Shown piece by piece: positions 22,743-35,700 of a DNA stretch of 64,000 nt. Source of the DNA: Pterois miles (lineage: Eukaryota > Chordata > Actinopteri > Perciformes > Scorpaenidae); contig CAMQGK010000008.1 of the NCBI GenBank assembly GCA_947000775.1, forward strand, positions 17,335,001-17,399,000, written 5' to 3'. How positions within the stretch are numbered: the first letter of the stretch is position 1; each line of letters starts with the position of its first letter. Position numbers and translations under genes: made by a program. The notes beneath the pieces were generated by a model. The model was given only the letters and a program-made list of their open reading frames with translations, was not told the origin of the DNA and searched no databases.

Positions 22743-23390
22743 ATTCTCAATGTCCAGCAAAAACACGCAAAACCAAATGTGTGATTTGCTTTTAATAATT
22801 ATTCTTTCATATTTTGTTATTTGTGTTTGTATTTTGACATATATTTCTACTTTTACATTCATATTTCCACATTTTTGTACTTATTTCTTTCTCTATATAT
22901 TTTAACATTTGTTTTACTTGTTATTTTATTTATTTAGATTTTTATTTCCTAATTATTATATTTCCAGTCATTTACTCTTTTATTTCCACATTTTTATTGA
23001 GTTATTTTTTTCTCTTTATATTTGAACATTTTTTAAACTTGTTTATTATTGTATTCAGATTGAGTACAGCTGTTGTTTCAATGTGTAAAAGCATATTTAA
23101 TCAACACTTTGGTCAATATAAGACTTCACAACCCTGTGCAACTGTTCAGCATCACTTGACTAATATTTGCTAACATCAAACCCTTTGACTTTAAATATTT
23201 ATCCAGTGTTGTTAAAGCAAATAATTATTAGTGTTTGCCCTAAATGTAAACTCCTTCAAACACTGTTTGAACATTTCAGCGGTTTCCAGCCCAGAGGCGA
23301 TGTCACTCAGGTGAACGGACGGGCACTTCCGCTGCCTGAACTCAGTTTACAGTCAGATCTCACACATACATGCAAACAAACATCACTTTA
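22743..23390. other. AT-rich DNA, nothing recognised
   Basis: Mostly T-rich sequence with TATTTCCACATTTTT-like repeats similar to 840-960 and 21100-21160. No coding or RNA gene was seen. Confidence 0.5.
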
Positions 23391-25645
23391 AGGTGCTAAT
23401 AAAGAGCGCTGATAAACAGCGCTGATAAATGCTAATAAAGAGCGCTGATAAAGCGCGCTGATAAAGAGCGCTAATAAAGAGCGCTGATAAAGAGCGCTAA
23501 TAAAGAGCTCTAATAAACAGCGCTGATAAATGCTAATAAAGAGCGCTGATAAAGAGCGCTGATAAAGAGCGCTGATAAAGAGCGCTGATAAAGCGCGCTG
23601 ATAAAGAGCGCTAATAAAGAGCGCTAATAAAGAGCGCTGATAAAGAGCGCTAATAAAGAGCGCTAATAAACAGCGCTGATAAATGCTAATAAAGAGCGCT
23701 GATAAAGAGCGCTGATAAAGCGCGCTGATAGAGAGCGCTGATAAAGAGCGCTGATAAAGAGCGCTGATAGAGAGCGCTGATAAAGGCGCTGATAGAGAGC
23801 GCTGATAAAGAGCGCTGATAGAGAGCGCTGATAGAGAGCGCTAATAAAGAGCGCTGATAAAGAGCGCTGATAAAGCGCGCTGATAGAGAGCGCTGATAAA
23901 GCGCGCTGATAAAGAGCGCTGATAAAGAGCGCTGATAAAGAGCGCTAATAAAGAGCGCTGATAAAGAGCGCTAATAAGAGCGCTGATAAAGAGCGCTGAT
24001 AAGAGTGCTGATAAAGAGCGCTAATAAAGAGCGCTGATAAAGAGCGCTGACAAAGAGCGCTAATAAAGAGCGCTGACAAAGAGCGCTAATAAAGAGCGCT
24101 GATAAAGAGCGCTAATAAAGAGCGCTAATAAAGAGCGCTAATAAAGAGCGCTGATAAAGAGCGCTGATAAAGCGCGCTGATAAAGAGTGCTAATAAAGAG
24201 CGCTGATAAAGAGCGCTAATAAAGAGCGCTGATAAAGAGCGCTAATAAAGAGTGCTGATAAAGAGCGCTGATAAAGAGCGCTGATAAAGAGCGCTGATAA
24301 ATAAAGAGCGCTGATAAAGAGCGCTGATAAAGAGCGCTGATAAAGAGCGCTGATAAATAAAGAGCGCTGATAAAGAGCGCTGATAAATAAAGAGCGCTAA
24401 TAAAGAGCGCTAATAAAGAGCGCTAATAAAGAGCGCTGATAAAGAGCGCTGATAAAGAGCGCTGATAAAGCGCGCTGATAAAGAGCGCTGATAAAGCGCG
24501 CTGATAAAGCGCGCTGATAAAGAGCGCTAATAAAGAGCGCTGATAAAGAGCGCTGATAAAGAGCGCTGATAAAGAGCGCTGATAAAGAGCGCTGATAAAT
24601 AAAGAGCGCTGATAAAGAGCGCTGATAAATAAAGAGCGCTGATAAAGAGCGCTAATAAAGAGCGCTAATAAAGAGCGCTGATAAAGAGCGCTGATAAAGC
24701 GCGCTGATAAAGAGCGCTAATAAAGAGCGCTGATAAAGAGCGCTGACAAAGAGCGCTGATAAAGAGCGCTGATAAAGAGCGCTGATAAAGAGCGCTAATA
24801 AAGAGTGCTGATAAAGAGCGCTGATAAAGAGCGCTGATAAAGAGCGCTGATAAAGAGCGCTGATAAATGCTAATAAAGAGCGCTAATAAAGAGCGCTAAT
24901 AAAGAGCGCTGATAAAGAGCGCTGATAAAGAGCGCTGATAAATAAAGAGCGCTGATAAAGAGCGCTGATAAATAAAGAGCGCTGATAAAGAGCACTGATA
25001 AAGAGCGCTGATAAATAAAGAGTGCTGATAAAGAGCGCTAATAAAGAGCGCTGATAAAGAGCGCTGATAAAGAGCGCTGATAAATAAAGAGTGCTGATAA
25101 AGAGCGCTGATAAATAAAGAGCGCTGATAAAGAGCGCTAATAAAGAGCGCTGATAAAGAGCGCTGATAAAGAGCGCTGATAAAGAGCGCTAAGAAAGAGC
25201 GCTGATAAAGAGCGCTGATAAAGAACGCTGATAAAGAGCGCTGATAAAGAGCGCTGATAAAGAGCGCTGATAAAGAGCGCTGATAAAGAACGCTGATAAA
25301 GAGCGCTGATAAAGAGCGCTGATAAATAAAGAGTGCTGATAAAGAGCGCTAATAAAGAGCGCTGATAAAGAGCGCTGATAAAGAGCGCTGATAAATAAAG
25401 AGCGCTGATAAAGAGCGCTGATAAATAAAGAGCGCTGATAAAGAGCGCTGATAAAGAGCGCTGATAAAGAGCGCTGATAAAGAGCGCTGATAAAGAGCGC
25501 TGATAAAGAGCGCTGATAAAGAGCGCTGATAAAGAACGCTGATAAAGAGCACTGATAAAGAGCGCTGATAAAGAGCGCTGATAAAGAGCGCTGATAAAGA
25601 GCGCTGATAAAGAACGCTGATAAAGAGTGCTGATAAAGAGCGCTA
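23391..25645 (+). repeat. 13-bp minisatellite GATAAAGAGCGCT, about 170 units (left array)
   Basis: Head-to-tail units of GATAAAGAGCGCT dominate. Variants include AATAAAGAGCGCT, GATAAAGCGCGCT, GATAGAGAGCGCT and a spacer form GATAAATAAAGAGCGCT. Each unit carries the palindrome AGCGCT. The array forms the outer end of the left arm of the inverted duplication. The minus-strand frame reading ALFISALYQRSLS is a 39-base (3 x 13) repeat product. Confidence 0.97.
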
Positions 25646-26039
25646 CAGGAACCAGGGGCGGGTCTACAAATGTGTTGATGGGGTGAAACTTGACTATATA
25701 CCTATTATCTTACACATTATTAGTGTATTAAATATTATGCATATACAGTATATACCACTAAAATACCTTTAAAAACAGGCATGTGGTGTTAGCAAAGCCA
25801 GTAATGCTCTTTTTGACAGTTTGACCAGGGGTTTTCTAATTGATTATATGATTTACAGCACATGTAACGGACCTGCTATTGACTTTATGAAAATTACACA
25901 ATATTCTCTTGACTAACATGCTGGCGTCGTTTGGTAAATGGTAAATGGACCATGGCATTTATATTGTGCTTTTCTAGTCTTCTGGCCGCTCAAAACACCT
26001 TTCATGTTTTCATTATCCATTCACACACATTGATACACT

Positions 26040-26540
26040 GATGGCAGAGGTCTCGAGTCAACCATCTTCAAAGGGGTCCGTTGACCTCTGACCTCCAAAT
26101 GTGTGGATGTAAATGGGTTCTCTGGGTCCCCACCAGTCTCCCCTTTACAGACATGCCCACTTTATGATAGTCTCAGTCAGTCTGGATCAAGTCCTAGTCA
26201 AGTCAGCACTCTGACACACTGACAGCTGTTGTTGCCTGTTGGGCTGCAGTTTGCCAGGTTCTGATTGGAGCAGATTGTTGATGCTAAAGTCAGAACCTGG
26301 GAGGGTTTCTGGACAATATCTGTCATTGATTAGTGTTGTTATTGATTTACAATCATAAATATATACATACATTTGCATAAAGCAGCATATTTGTCCACTA
26401 ACATGTTGATAAGAGGATTAAATAGCTGACAAATTTCCCTTTAAGGTACATTTTGCATTTTGAACAGATAAAAAATGTGATTCATTTTTGATTAAAAGCG
26501 ATTAACTATGGAAAATCACGCGATTAATCGTGATTAAACA
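26040..26540 (-). mobile_element. MITE-like dispersed element upstream of abcg2 copy A
   Basis: Shares the CCCACTTTATGATAGTC, GGGTCCGTTGACCTCTGACC, GGTTTCTGGACAATATCTGT and CGATTAATCGTGATTAA blocks with the family at 18090, 35613 and 51832. The mirror copy is at 60780-61290. Confidence 0.65.
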
Positions 26541-26706
26541 TTTTAATCAAGTGATATATATATATATACATTGTAGATATATATATATCCTTCTGTATGT
26601 ACTGTAGGTACTTATCCATAGTCAGGGTATTATTATTACTTATAATTTGAAGGGGACAAGGCAGCGTCCTATCAGAAATGTTAACGACAGTGAAATGTTT
26701 CCTCAG

Positions 26707-26731
26707 TGTTTCAGGAGAAGAGAGCTAGAGG
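26707..26731 (+). other. 5' untranslated part of the abcg2 copy A start exon
   Basis: The acceptor TTTCCTCAG ends at 26706, and 25 untranslated bases precede the ATG at 26732, which has A at -3. The right-arm copy is the same. Confidence 0.6.
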
Positions 26732-29700
26732 ATGTCGGCGTATGGGATGGAGCTTGGGTTGAATGGAGCCTCAGAACACCTGGTACCTTCCCTCTCCACT
26801 TCCTCTTGATGCTAATATCACACATTTTGACTCTCTTTGTGGCCTTTTTGAGTCTCTTTGTGGCCTTTTTGACTCTCTTTGTGGCCTTTTTGACTCTCTT
26901 TGTGGCCTTTTTGTGTCTCTTTGTGGCCTTTTTGTGTCTCTTTGTGGCCTTTTGACTCTCTTTGTGGCCTTTTTGACTCTTTGTGGCCTTTTTGACTCTC
27001 TTTGTGGCCTTTTTGTGTCTCTTTGTGGCCTTTTTGTGTCTCTTTGTGGCCTTTTTGACTCTCTTTGTGGCCTTTTTGACTCTTTGTGGCCTTTTTGACT
27101 CTCTTTGTGGCCTTTTTGAGTCTCTTTGTGGCCTTTTTGTGTCTCGTTGTGGCCTTTTTGTGTCTCTTTCTTGTTGTCTAGTTGGGGCTGACACTGGGCG
27201 GTAGTGGTTTGAAAATATCAGTCAGTCAGTTTTGGGGTGAATCATCTCAATTGTTTTCAGTCTGCAGGTTCGGGCCAATTGCGGCACGGTGCCACTGTCA
27301 GCTTTCATAACATCAACTACCAGGTGAGACAGGGAGGAAGCTGCCTGTGTTGGAAGAAGGGTGCACCCAAAGACATCCTTGTTGACCTCAAGTGAGTTCA
27401 CTGCAGTTAGTGGAAGTGGTCAGTGACCTGAAACCTCAACAGTTTAGGCTCTGAATGAGGTAAACTGAGGTTGTGTGTGAAGCTGTTGTGTTTGCCTACA
27501 TGCTGACAGGAGGACACTTGGATAGCAAATGTGACTCGATCAAGGCCCACGTGGATCAAACAGACAGACATGTTCAGCAAAAGGAGGCAGTTTGCTTGAT
27601 CTAGAAACTCACATTTCCTCTGTGACAAACACAAACACACAGAAGCTTGTCAGAAAACAAAAGCACTCAGCTTAAACCAACAAACAGCTGCAGCTGCATG
27701 ATGCTGAACTCAAACTTGTCTTACTGGAAAACTCAGGGTGATAATTTACAGTAACATGTTGGCTTTGCAGTGACCTGAAGTAAACTGTCGGTTGGACCAA
27801 CACTTTAGTCATTTAGAGTCTCTTTGTATTTTCCTGTGTCTGTGGTCATTGTGAGTATCTCTGTAGTTGCTTTGTGTCTCTTTGTGGTTGTTTTGTCTGT
27901 ATTTGTAGGATTTTTGTGTCTCTTTGCAGCTATTTTGCATCTATTTGTAGTTGTTGTGGTTTCTGTTGTATTTTCGTGTCTCTTTGTAGTAATTTTGTGT
28001 TTCTTTAAGGTCATTTTGAATCACTTCCTGGACGGTACATGTTTGAGTGACCAGAGGAGTGTCTTTGTCATTTTGTGTTTCTTTGAGGTCATTTTGTGAA
28101 GGCTAGGGGGGCCTGTGCTCGGTAGGACCATCCACAATCCAGCACCACCATGAAGTTACCTTTTTTAGTTTTTAGCGAAATATCTGAGCACTGATAGATT
28201 TCCATGAACTTTGGCCCATTGTTCCCAGAGTATGAATCATACGGAAATTGGTGATCCCCTGACATTTCCTCTAGCACCACCAATAGGTAAAATTTTCACT
28301 TATCTGGTGAAATATCTCAAAGTTTACTGAATGAATTGGAGCAAAATGTGGTAAACACATTCATGGTCTCCAGAGGATGAATCATACAGACACTGGTGAA
28401 CCTCTGACATTAGCTACATTGTAGGGACTCACTTCCCATCTGGGGGACACCAAATCAGGTCCCCACAAAATTAACAAGTTATTTTTGTGGTTAAAGAAAT
28501 TGGTCATTTTGGGAAATACAGTAAGCATCGTAACTTTCTTTCTGAGTGTGAGATTAGATGTTTTTTTAATGCTGAGTCAGGAGTCAGGATGTGGTTAGCT
28601 TAGCTTAGCTTAGCACAAAGACTGGAAACTGGGAAACCACTAGCCCGGTTCTGCACCAGTACCTCTAAAATATGTTATATCTTGTTTGTTTAATCTGTAC
28701 ATAAAACAATGTGTAAGAAAGACAAGTTTTGATTTCATATTTTTTTAAATATTCCAGTCAGTTTTACACTAAGCTAAGCTAACCAGCTACTGGCTGTAGT
28801 TTAATATTTACTTTACAGACATGAGAGTGGTATCAACCTTCTCATCTAACTCTCAGCAAGAAAGCAAGGTTTCCGTGTAAATCACACAAAAAAGTAAGAT
28901 TTTATTCAATGTGTTTTTTTTTTTTATTCAAATGTCAAAATTAAGGACATGCATATTTTAGTATCAAGTATGACCCCATATCTTACAGTATGTTACAGGA
29001 GTGTTATTCTCCTTCTGGCTATTAACATTCAAAATATTCAGGAGGAAAGACTTTGGAGAAAAGCCAGTCCCATTTTCTTTCGTACATATATGTAGTTTGG
29101 TTATTTGACGTGGCAAAGGGAATGAAAATATGTGGTGTAGGTATGCAGGCAAAAAAACTGGATTTGTTTTGGAGTTATTGGTATGTGGTTTATATGCATT
29201 TGTAGTGTCTTGTAAACCCATGTGGGCACAACATGAAAATTTTTCGAATTACTCTGCTGTTCATATTAATTTTCTCTGTCTTTCTCGCTAAGCGGGCTCA
29301 TGAAGCCTGGTCTGAACGCCATCATGGGACCGGCAGGAAGCGGAAAGTCATCGTGAGTGTCGTTGTGTGTTGTGATCATGAAAGTTGTTTCAAACTTGAT
29401 GCAAATATTACTAGTCTTTCTGATTAGGGAGGTTAGAAGCGTTATGTGTTGACTCATAAATGATGACTGAGAGGGATTATTTTGTCAGTCTACACATTGT
29501 TTTTTCTTTTTTATACCTTTAATGGGATCATTTGTTGTTCAGGTTCTTGGATGTCTTGGCAGCCAGGAAGGACCCTGCAGGTCTGTCAGGAGAAGTTTTG
29601 ATCGACGGAGCTCCTCAGCCTCCAAACTTCAAGTGTCTGTCTGGATACGTGGTGCAAGTGGGTGGGACAGATCTGCAGATGTATAGTGTCACACACAGTA

Positions 29701-32700
29701 GCCATGAAATTAATTTGGAAATCCTGAGGTCATAATTAAAATCTAATATGAAAAGATGCTCTTGAAATGAAGGCACATCCATCGTCTCTCAGTTGTTGAT
29801 GGTGGCTTCTTGTCTCCAGGACGACGTGGTGATGGGAACTCTGACGGTCAGGGAGAACTTGAGCTTCTCTGCAGCGCTGCGACTCCCGTCGTCCATCCCT
29901 CAGGAGGTGAAAGATGAAAAAATCAGCTCACTGATCCAGGAGCTGGGACTGTGTCGAGTGGCCGACTCCAGGGTGAGGAGAAAGGAGTGATACGGATAAT
30001 GCCATAGGGAAGAAAGAAAGAAAGAAAGAGATAATAAAAGAATAAGGACAGAACGAACAAAAGAAAATGAGGTAGAAAGTAAATAACTAAGGAACAAGGG
30101 CAAAAAGAAGAATGAAAGATAATGACAAGAAATAATGACTGCGGAGAAAGAAAAGGGGGAGAGAACAACAAACACAACGAAATAAAAAGAAACAAAAAGA
30201 AACAAAAAGAAAAAGTGATAAATAAGAAAATAGAAATAAAACAAAAGAAAGTAAAGAAACCAATTAGTAATAACATAATTAAGACAAAGAGAGTGAAAAC
30301 GATAAGGAAAGGGAAAGAAAAAAGAGAGATGTAGCTTTCAAGAGACATGGGGAAAAGGCAAAGATGGAACATACAAAAGAAAAAGAGGCAGAAAGTAAAG
30401 AGAGAAAAAGAAGGAGAGGGCGTTATTTCACCAAAGGTCCTCACAAGTATACAAGTACAAACCTGTCAAGTGTGTGTTTATTCAGGTGGGCACTCCGCTG
30501 ACTCGCGGGGTCTCCGGCGGCGAGAGGAAGAGGACGAGCATCGGCATGGAGCTGATCATCGACCCACCCGTCCTCTTCCTGGACGAACCGACCACCGGCC
30601 TCGACGCCAGCACCGCCAGCTCTGTAATGCTGCTGCTCAAGAGGTCCGTGGTCCAAGGTCCCAAAACCTTTGCTTTAAAGGGATAGTTTAGGGGTTGTAC
30701 GAGGTACTTATCCAGTCAGTGTATTTTCTACAGTAGATGACGGTCGGCAACAGACCGGCAATGTACTGCTGAGGACGGGGGCAGCAGCAAAGCAGATTTT
30801 AGACACCTAAAAGAAAGGTCCACCTAACAAAATCAATACCAGTTTAAGTGTATGCTATATTTAGAATATTTTCACCACTTTACGTCGCTGTCACACAGCC
30901 CTTTCTGATGGGGAACTGGAGCCTCTGTTTCCATCTATGCTTTTCTCAAAGCCACCAGACTCCATTTAAAAAAACAGTAATTCTGCATCGCAGAACTGAA
31001 TTACTGGTCTACCGCTGCCTTGATTAATTAGTTTGTTGTGTCTCTCCATGCCAAATAGAGCCAGAGCAACACAACATCCTCTCCACCATTGTGACATTTT
31101 AAAAATGAGTTATCAACTGCTAACAATAGCTAGTGGCTTCGGTTCCCTGTTGGAAACATTGACTGTATACTGTAGCTGTCTCACGTCAGGGTAAACCAGT
31201 GAAAATATCTTAAATATAGTATACACGTAAACTGATGACTATCCCTTTAAGTTTATATGTCTATGAACATGAGAGGACCATGTTTTCTCTCCTGTTTCTT
31301 CAGAATGGCAAACAGTGGTCGCACCATCATCCTCTCCATCCACCAGCCTCGATACTCCATCTATCGCCTGTTCGACAACCTCACACTGCTGATCAAGGGC
31401 AAACAGGTCGGCCACGTGTGATCATTGAAATACATTTTATTTGTTTTACTGTTTCCTTCTGTTGATCCTTTGTTTTGTTTCTTTCTTGCGTACTTTCTTC
31501 TTTATTTACTTTCTACCTCGTTCTTTTGTTTGTTCCAATTTTTGCTGTTTTCACACATTGTTTTCCTGATTCTTTACTTCCTTACTTCTCTTTTTCCCCC
31601 ATTTCTTTTTCATTTTTCTTTTATTTGCTCTTTCTTTTATTTTGCTCTCTCCTTTTACTTACATTTCTTTTCACATCATTTTTTGCTACTCACTCTCTTT
31701 TCTCTTTTGTTGTTCTTTCAGGCATATTACTATTATAGCTTTCTTTTTAGTCGCTTTTCATTCTCTCTTTTTAGTCACTCTTTTTCCTTTTCTTGTTGCT
31801 CACTCAACCTTTTATTGTTTTTTGGTACATTTTCCATCTTTTTTGTAACTTGCTTTCTTTATGGCTCTATCTTTTTTGTCTTTTTTCATGTTGCCCACTC
31901 CATTTCTCCACTGTGGGACTAATAAAGGAATATCTTATCTTATCTTATCCCATCTTTTTGTTCTCTTTTTTTGTTTCAGAGTCAACCTAACTCCCTTTTT
32001 CTTCCCACCTTGAGGAACACATCAGCTATTGTCATATTTTATGTTGTGCACTGACTTTATTAATACAGAAATTCTCATTAACTCTTGTTTTCGCTATAAT
32101 TAAAATCATCAGGTTTACCACGGTCTGGCTCAGAGTGCAGTGGATTATTTCTCAGAATTTGGTAGGAACATGAAATCAATCTAATATTACAGAACATGAT
32201 GTAAAATTGATGTTCTATAATTCATGTTGGAACTTCATTTCCCAGGATACACCTGTGAACCCCACAACAACCCTGCTGACTTTTTCTTAGACATCATTAA
32301 TGGAGAATCAACTGCTAAAATGGACGAAGGAGGTGTGTACATTTGGATTTGGATCCGATTTTGGACAGGGACCATAAAATAATGCATTTAGATTTTTTAA
32401 ATGTATTTTTCCTTGTTTGCATTATTCTGAATGCCTCTTCCTTCCCACTAGATCCAGATTCAGACTTCACACAGGGGATTGAGGACAAACTCATAGAGAG
32501 ATATAGAAACTGCCACTACTTCACACAGACCAAAGCAGAGCTAGGTTGGTACAAAAGGTCACAGAGTCGATATCTTTATGTGTATTTAAATTTAACAAGT
32601 GTTGGAAAAAGTAATGAGATCAGTAACAATACACTGTTTCAAGAAAAAGAAAGTAATATTACCATCAAATTATAATTAAAGTACCAAAGTACTCTATATG

Positions 32701-35700
32701 CCAAAAGACCCATTTCAGAAACATGTATATTATATTATTAGATTATAATAATTGATGCATTAATGTGCTTAATGCTGTAATGTTGCCGCTGGTAGAGATG
32801 GGGCTAATTTTAACTGCTTCATACACTGCTTATCAATTTCAACAAAAGAAAAACTATTAGCACCTTCTGTCTCTCTCAGAAAGCATTAATCAGGGTAAGC
32901 AGATGACCAAGTCTCCCACCCTCAGAACCATCACCTACAGCACCAGCTTCCTGACCCAGTTCAGATGGGTTCTCAAGAGAACGCTCCTCAACCTCCTGCT
33001 CAACCCTCAAACCTTCATCGCTCAGGTGAGAACACTGAGCAGGCTTCAGTTCCCATCCTGAAAAGTCTGTACTGACTTATATCAGTCTGAAGTGTGACTG
33101 TAAAGGAATCAAACTTAATTATTATATTAGACAGGGTTCATAGAGTGGTGCCGAAGGAATACGAAAACCCAGAAATGAGTTAGCATTTTAGCACCTCCAG
33201 TTCCCTTGTCAGCAAATCAATGGGTTTTTGAATGTTTTTTAGTTAAATGCCTGAAATAAGGTCTGTGGTTAACACAAGCTGAAGAGATTTTAACATTTTG
33301 TTCAAAGACATAAAATACTCCAGTAAATACTCCATTTGTGAATTTTGAAACCTTTATGTGTCTTAAAAAAGATGGTTAACAAGGGGCTAAATGAGACAAC
33401 TAAGCATCCAACATTAGTCCACCTTTAGCTGTGGCGTCGTGAAATCATGCGACTGTGGTGTAGTTTGTTTATCGCCTGTTAGCTTTTTATTTCAGCCGAT
33501 TGCATTTACACCTCAAAAATCAGTTGGGGGCTAAAAATAAAATAACTATAAAAGTCATGTTCATTCATTAAGATTATGTTAATGAACAAAACCTATAGAC
33601 CAATGGAAAAATCCCATTGTCATTTTATCGAGGGGACCAGGACAATGCTAATCACTTACGTACAAAGTTGGCCTCTAAAAATTCATCATCTCTGCAGCAC
33701 TCTAATATCTATAATAACTTGGCAATTATTGCAGTTTTTAAATTGATGTTTTAAAGCCTGGAGTGTGGTTTATTGCTATGAATTGAGACATCAACATCAA
33801 AATGTTTAAAAAATAAAACAACTCTGTATTTTAAAAAATAGGATTGGGGCTTACTTTGTCACTTTGTACGATTTCAGTTACATGGAGGAGCATCTAGTGG
33901 ACAAAAGAGGAACTGCAGCGTTTTACTTAAAGCAAAAGTTTGGAATTTTGAGACATAAGCTTTTTCGGTTTTCTGGCAGAAAATCATTATCAATCTCATG
34001 TCCATCTCTTAAATATAAAGCTCATCTAGAGACAATAATCAGGCCCCCAGTAGGCAAAATGACTCAGTAACATACTGACACACATCTGTTGATATAGTCA
34101 CTTTGTGGGGACTCACTTCCCATTGGGGGACACTAAATATGCCCCCCCCCCCCCCCCCGGTGAGCTCACTTAACAACTTTGTACTGACACACACTTGTTG
34201 ATATAGTCACATTGTGGGGATTCCACATCGGGTCCCCACAAGGTGAGCTCACTGAATAACGTTGTCCTGACACACACCTGTTGATATAGTCACTTTGTGG
34301 GGACTCACATCCCATCTGGGGACACCAAATCAGGTCCCCACAAGGTTAACATTTTATTTTTGCAGTAAAGGAATGGTTCATTTTGAGAAATAAGCATCTT
34401 AACTTTCTTTGTGAGCGTGAGATGAGAAGTTAGATATCTATCCTATTTTATGTTTTTTTAAATGTGGGTGTCACAATGTACTTAGCTTAGCTCAGCATAA
34501 AGCATAAGACTGGAAACAGAGGGAAACCGCTAGCCTGGCTCCATCTGAAGGTAGCAAACTCTTCCTGCCCTCACATCTGTAGCTCACTAATTAACACATT
34601 ATATCTCATTTAGGGATGTCAAAGTCATTTCTATTGCATATTTATATTGCGATAATAATGCATTAATGCAAATTAGATTTAATTAATCTAATTTTTTTGA
34701 TGCATGAATGCAACTTGCAATTTTTAGGTTATAGCAGGCTCAGTTTTAAAGCTAGCTTGTGGCGATGGATGCTAAATAATGCTCCAAAGATGTGCTTAAC
34801 TTTAGTGAGGAAAAATTGGTATGGCCATTTTCATTTGATCTGTGATCTTAAGATATGTGTTGTTGTTGTTTTTTTTATTGTATCAGTCTGTACATTATTT
34901 TTTAGTTCATTCTTGCCTATTATACCTTTGAGGTACATTTTCAACAGATAAAAAAACCCTAATCTCTAATTAAAAAAAACAAAAATTCATTGTTTGTTGT
35001 ATAGAATTTCTCATCTAATTCTCTGCCAGGAAGCAAATTAGCATGCTTCCCAAAATGTGGAAATGTTCCTTTACTAAGACCCTACATCAAGATGTGATCT
35101 CACAACAGCATTTTGAATTAATTGTTGCTGACTACAACTGACTTTTTATTCTTTTTAGTTTGGAGTGACCTTGTTGCTTGCTGTGGTTGTAGGAGTCATT
35201 TTCTTCAAGGTCAAGGAGGATGAAAGTGGAATTCAAAACAGGTATTTTATTCTATTGGTTTGATTTATTGTATAAATGTGTAATTCAATATTTTGTGTAA
35301 CTGTCTTCATCAACAAGTAACTTGATGTTATTTTTAAAAGTTAGCAGCAACGGTTGTAGTTGTTGTATCAGTAATATAAACAGTTGTGGCAGTCGTGTGA
35401 CTTAACAGTAGTGGTAGTAGCATTGTAGCAGTAAACTCGTAGAAGCCAGCTAATAGATGCAGTGACATTATGAGCAGAAGTAGCAGTACTAGAATCATGT
35501 TTATTGATAAGTAGGTTTTTACATGCAAGAAACTGGTCGTTCTTGGTATTTGGTGTATAACAAAAGACAGTTTTTCGGTAATTCAATTAACTGACAGGGA
35601 CGAAACATATAGACTAGGGCTGATGATGTTAACGTTAGTTAACATTAATGTGATAATAAAACATTAATACAAATTTGTTTTAATGCCACAAATTTTTTAA

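Noticed and set aside
23391..25645. CRISPR-like array
   Set aside because: The units are directly adjacent with no unique spacers, and the genome is eukaryotic.
26647..27204. Frames with LFVAFL or KKATKR repeats near abcg2 exon 1
   Set aside because: They read through the 21-bp minisatellite in intron 1. The true start exon uses another frame with ATG at 26732.
31425..31922. Phe/Leu/Ser-rich frames in abcg2 intron 7 of both copies, and similar ones at 29900-30444 and 57212-57719
   Set aside because: Low-complexity pyrimidine-rich intron DNA; composition artefacts that could be mistaken for membrane proteins.
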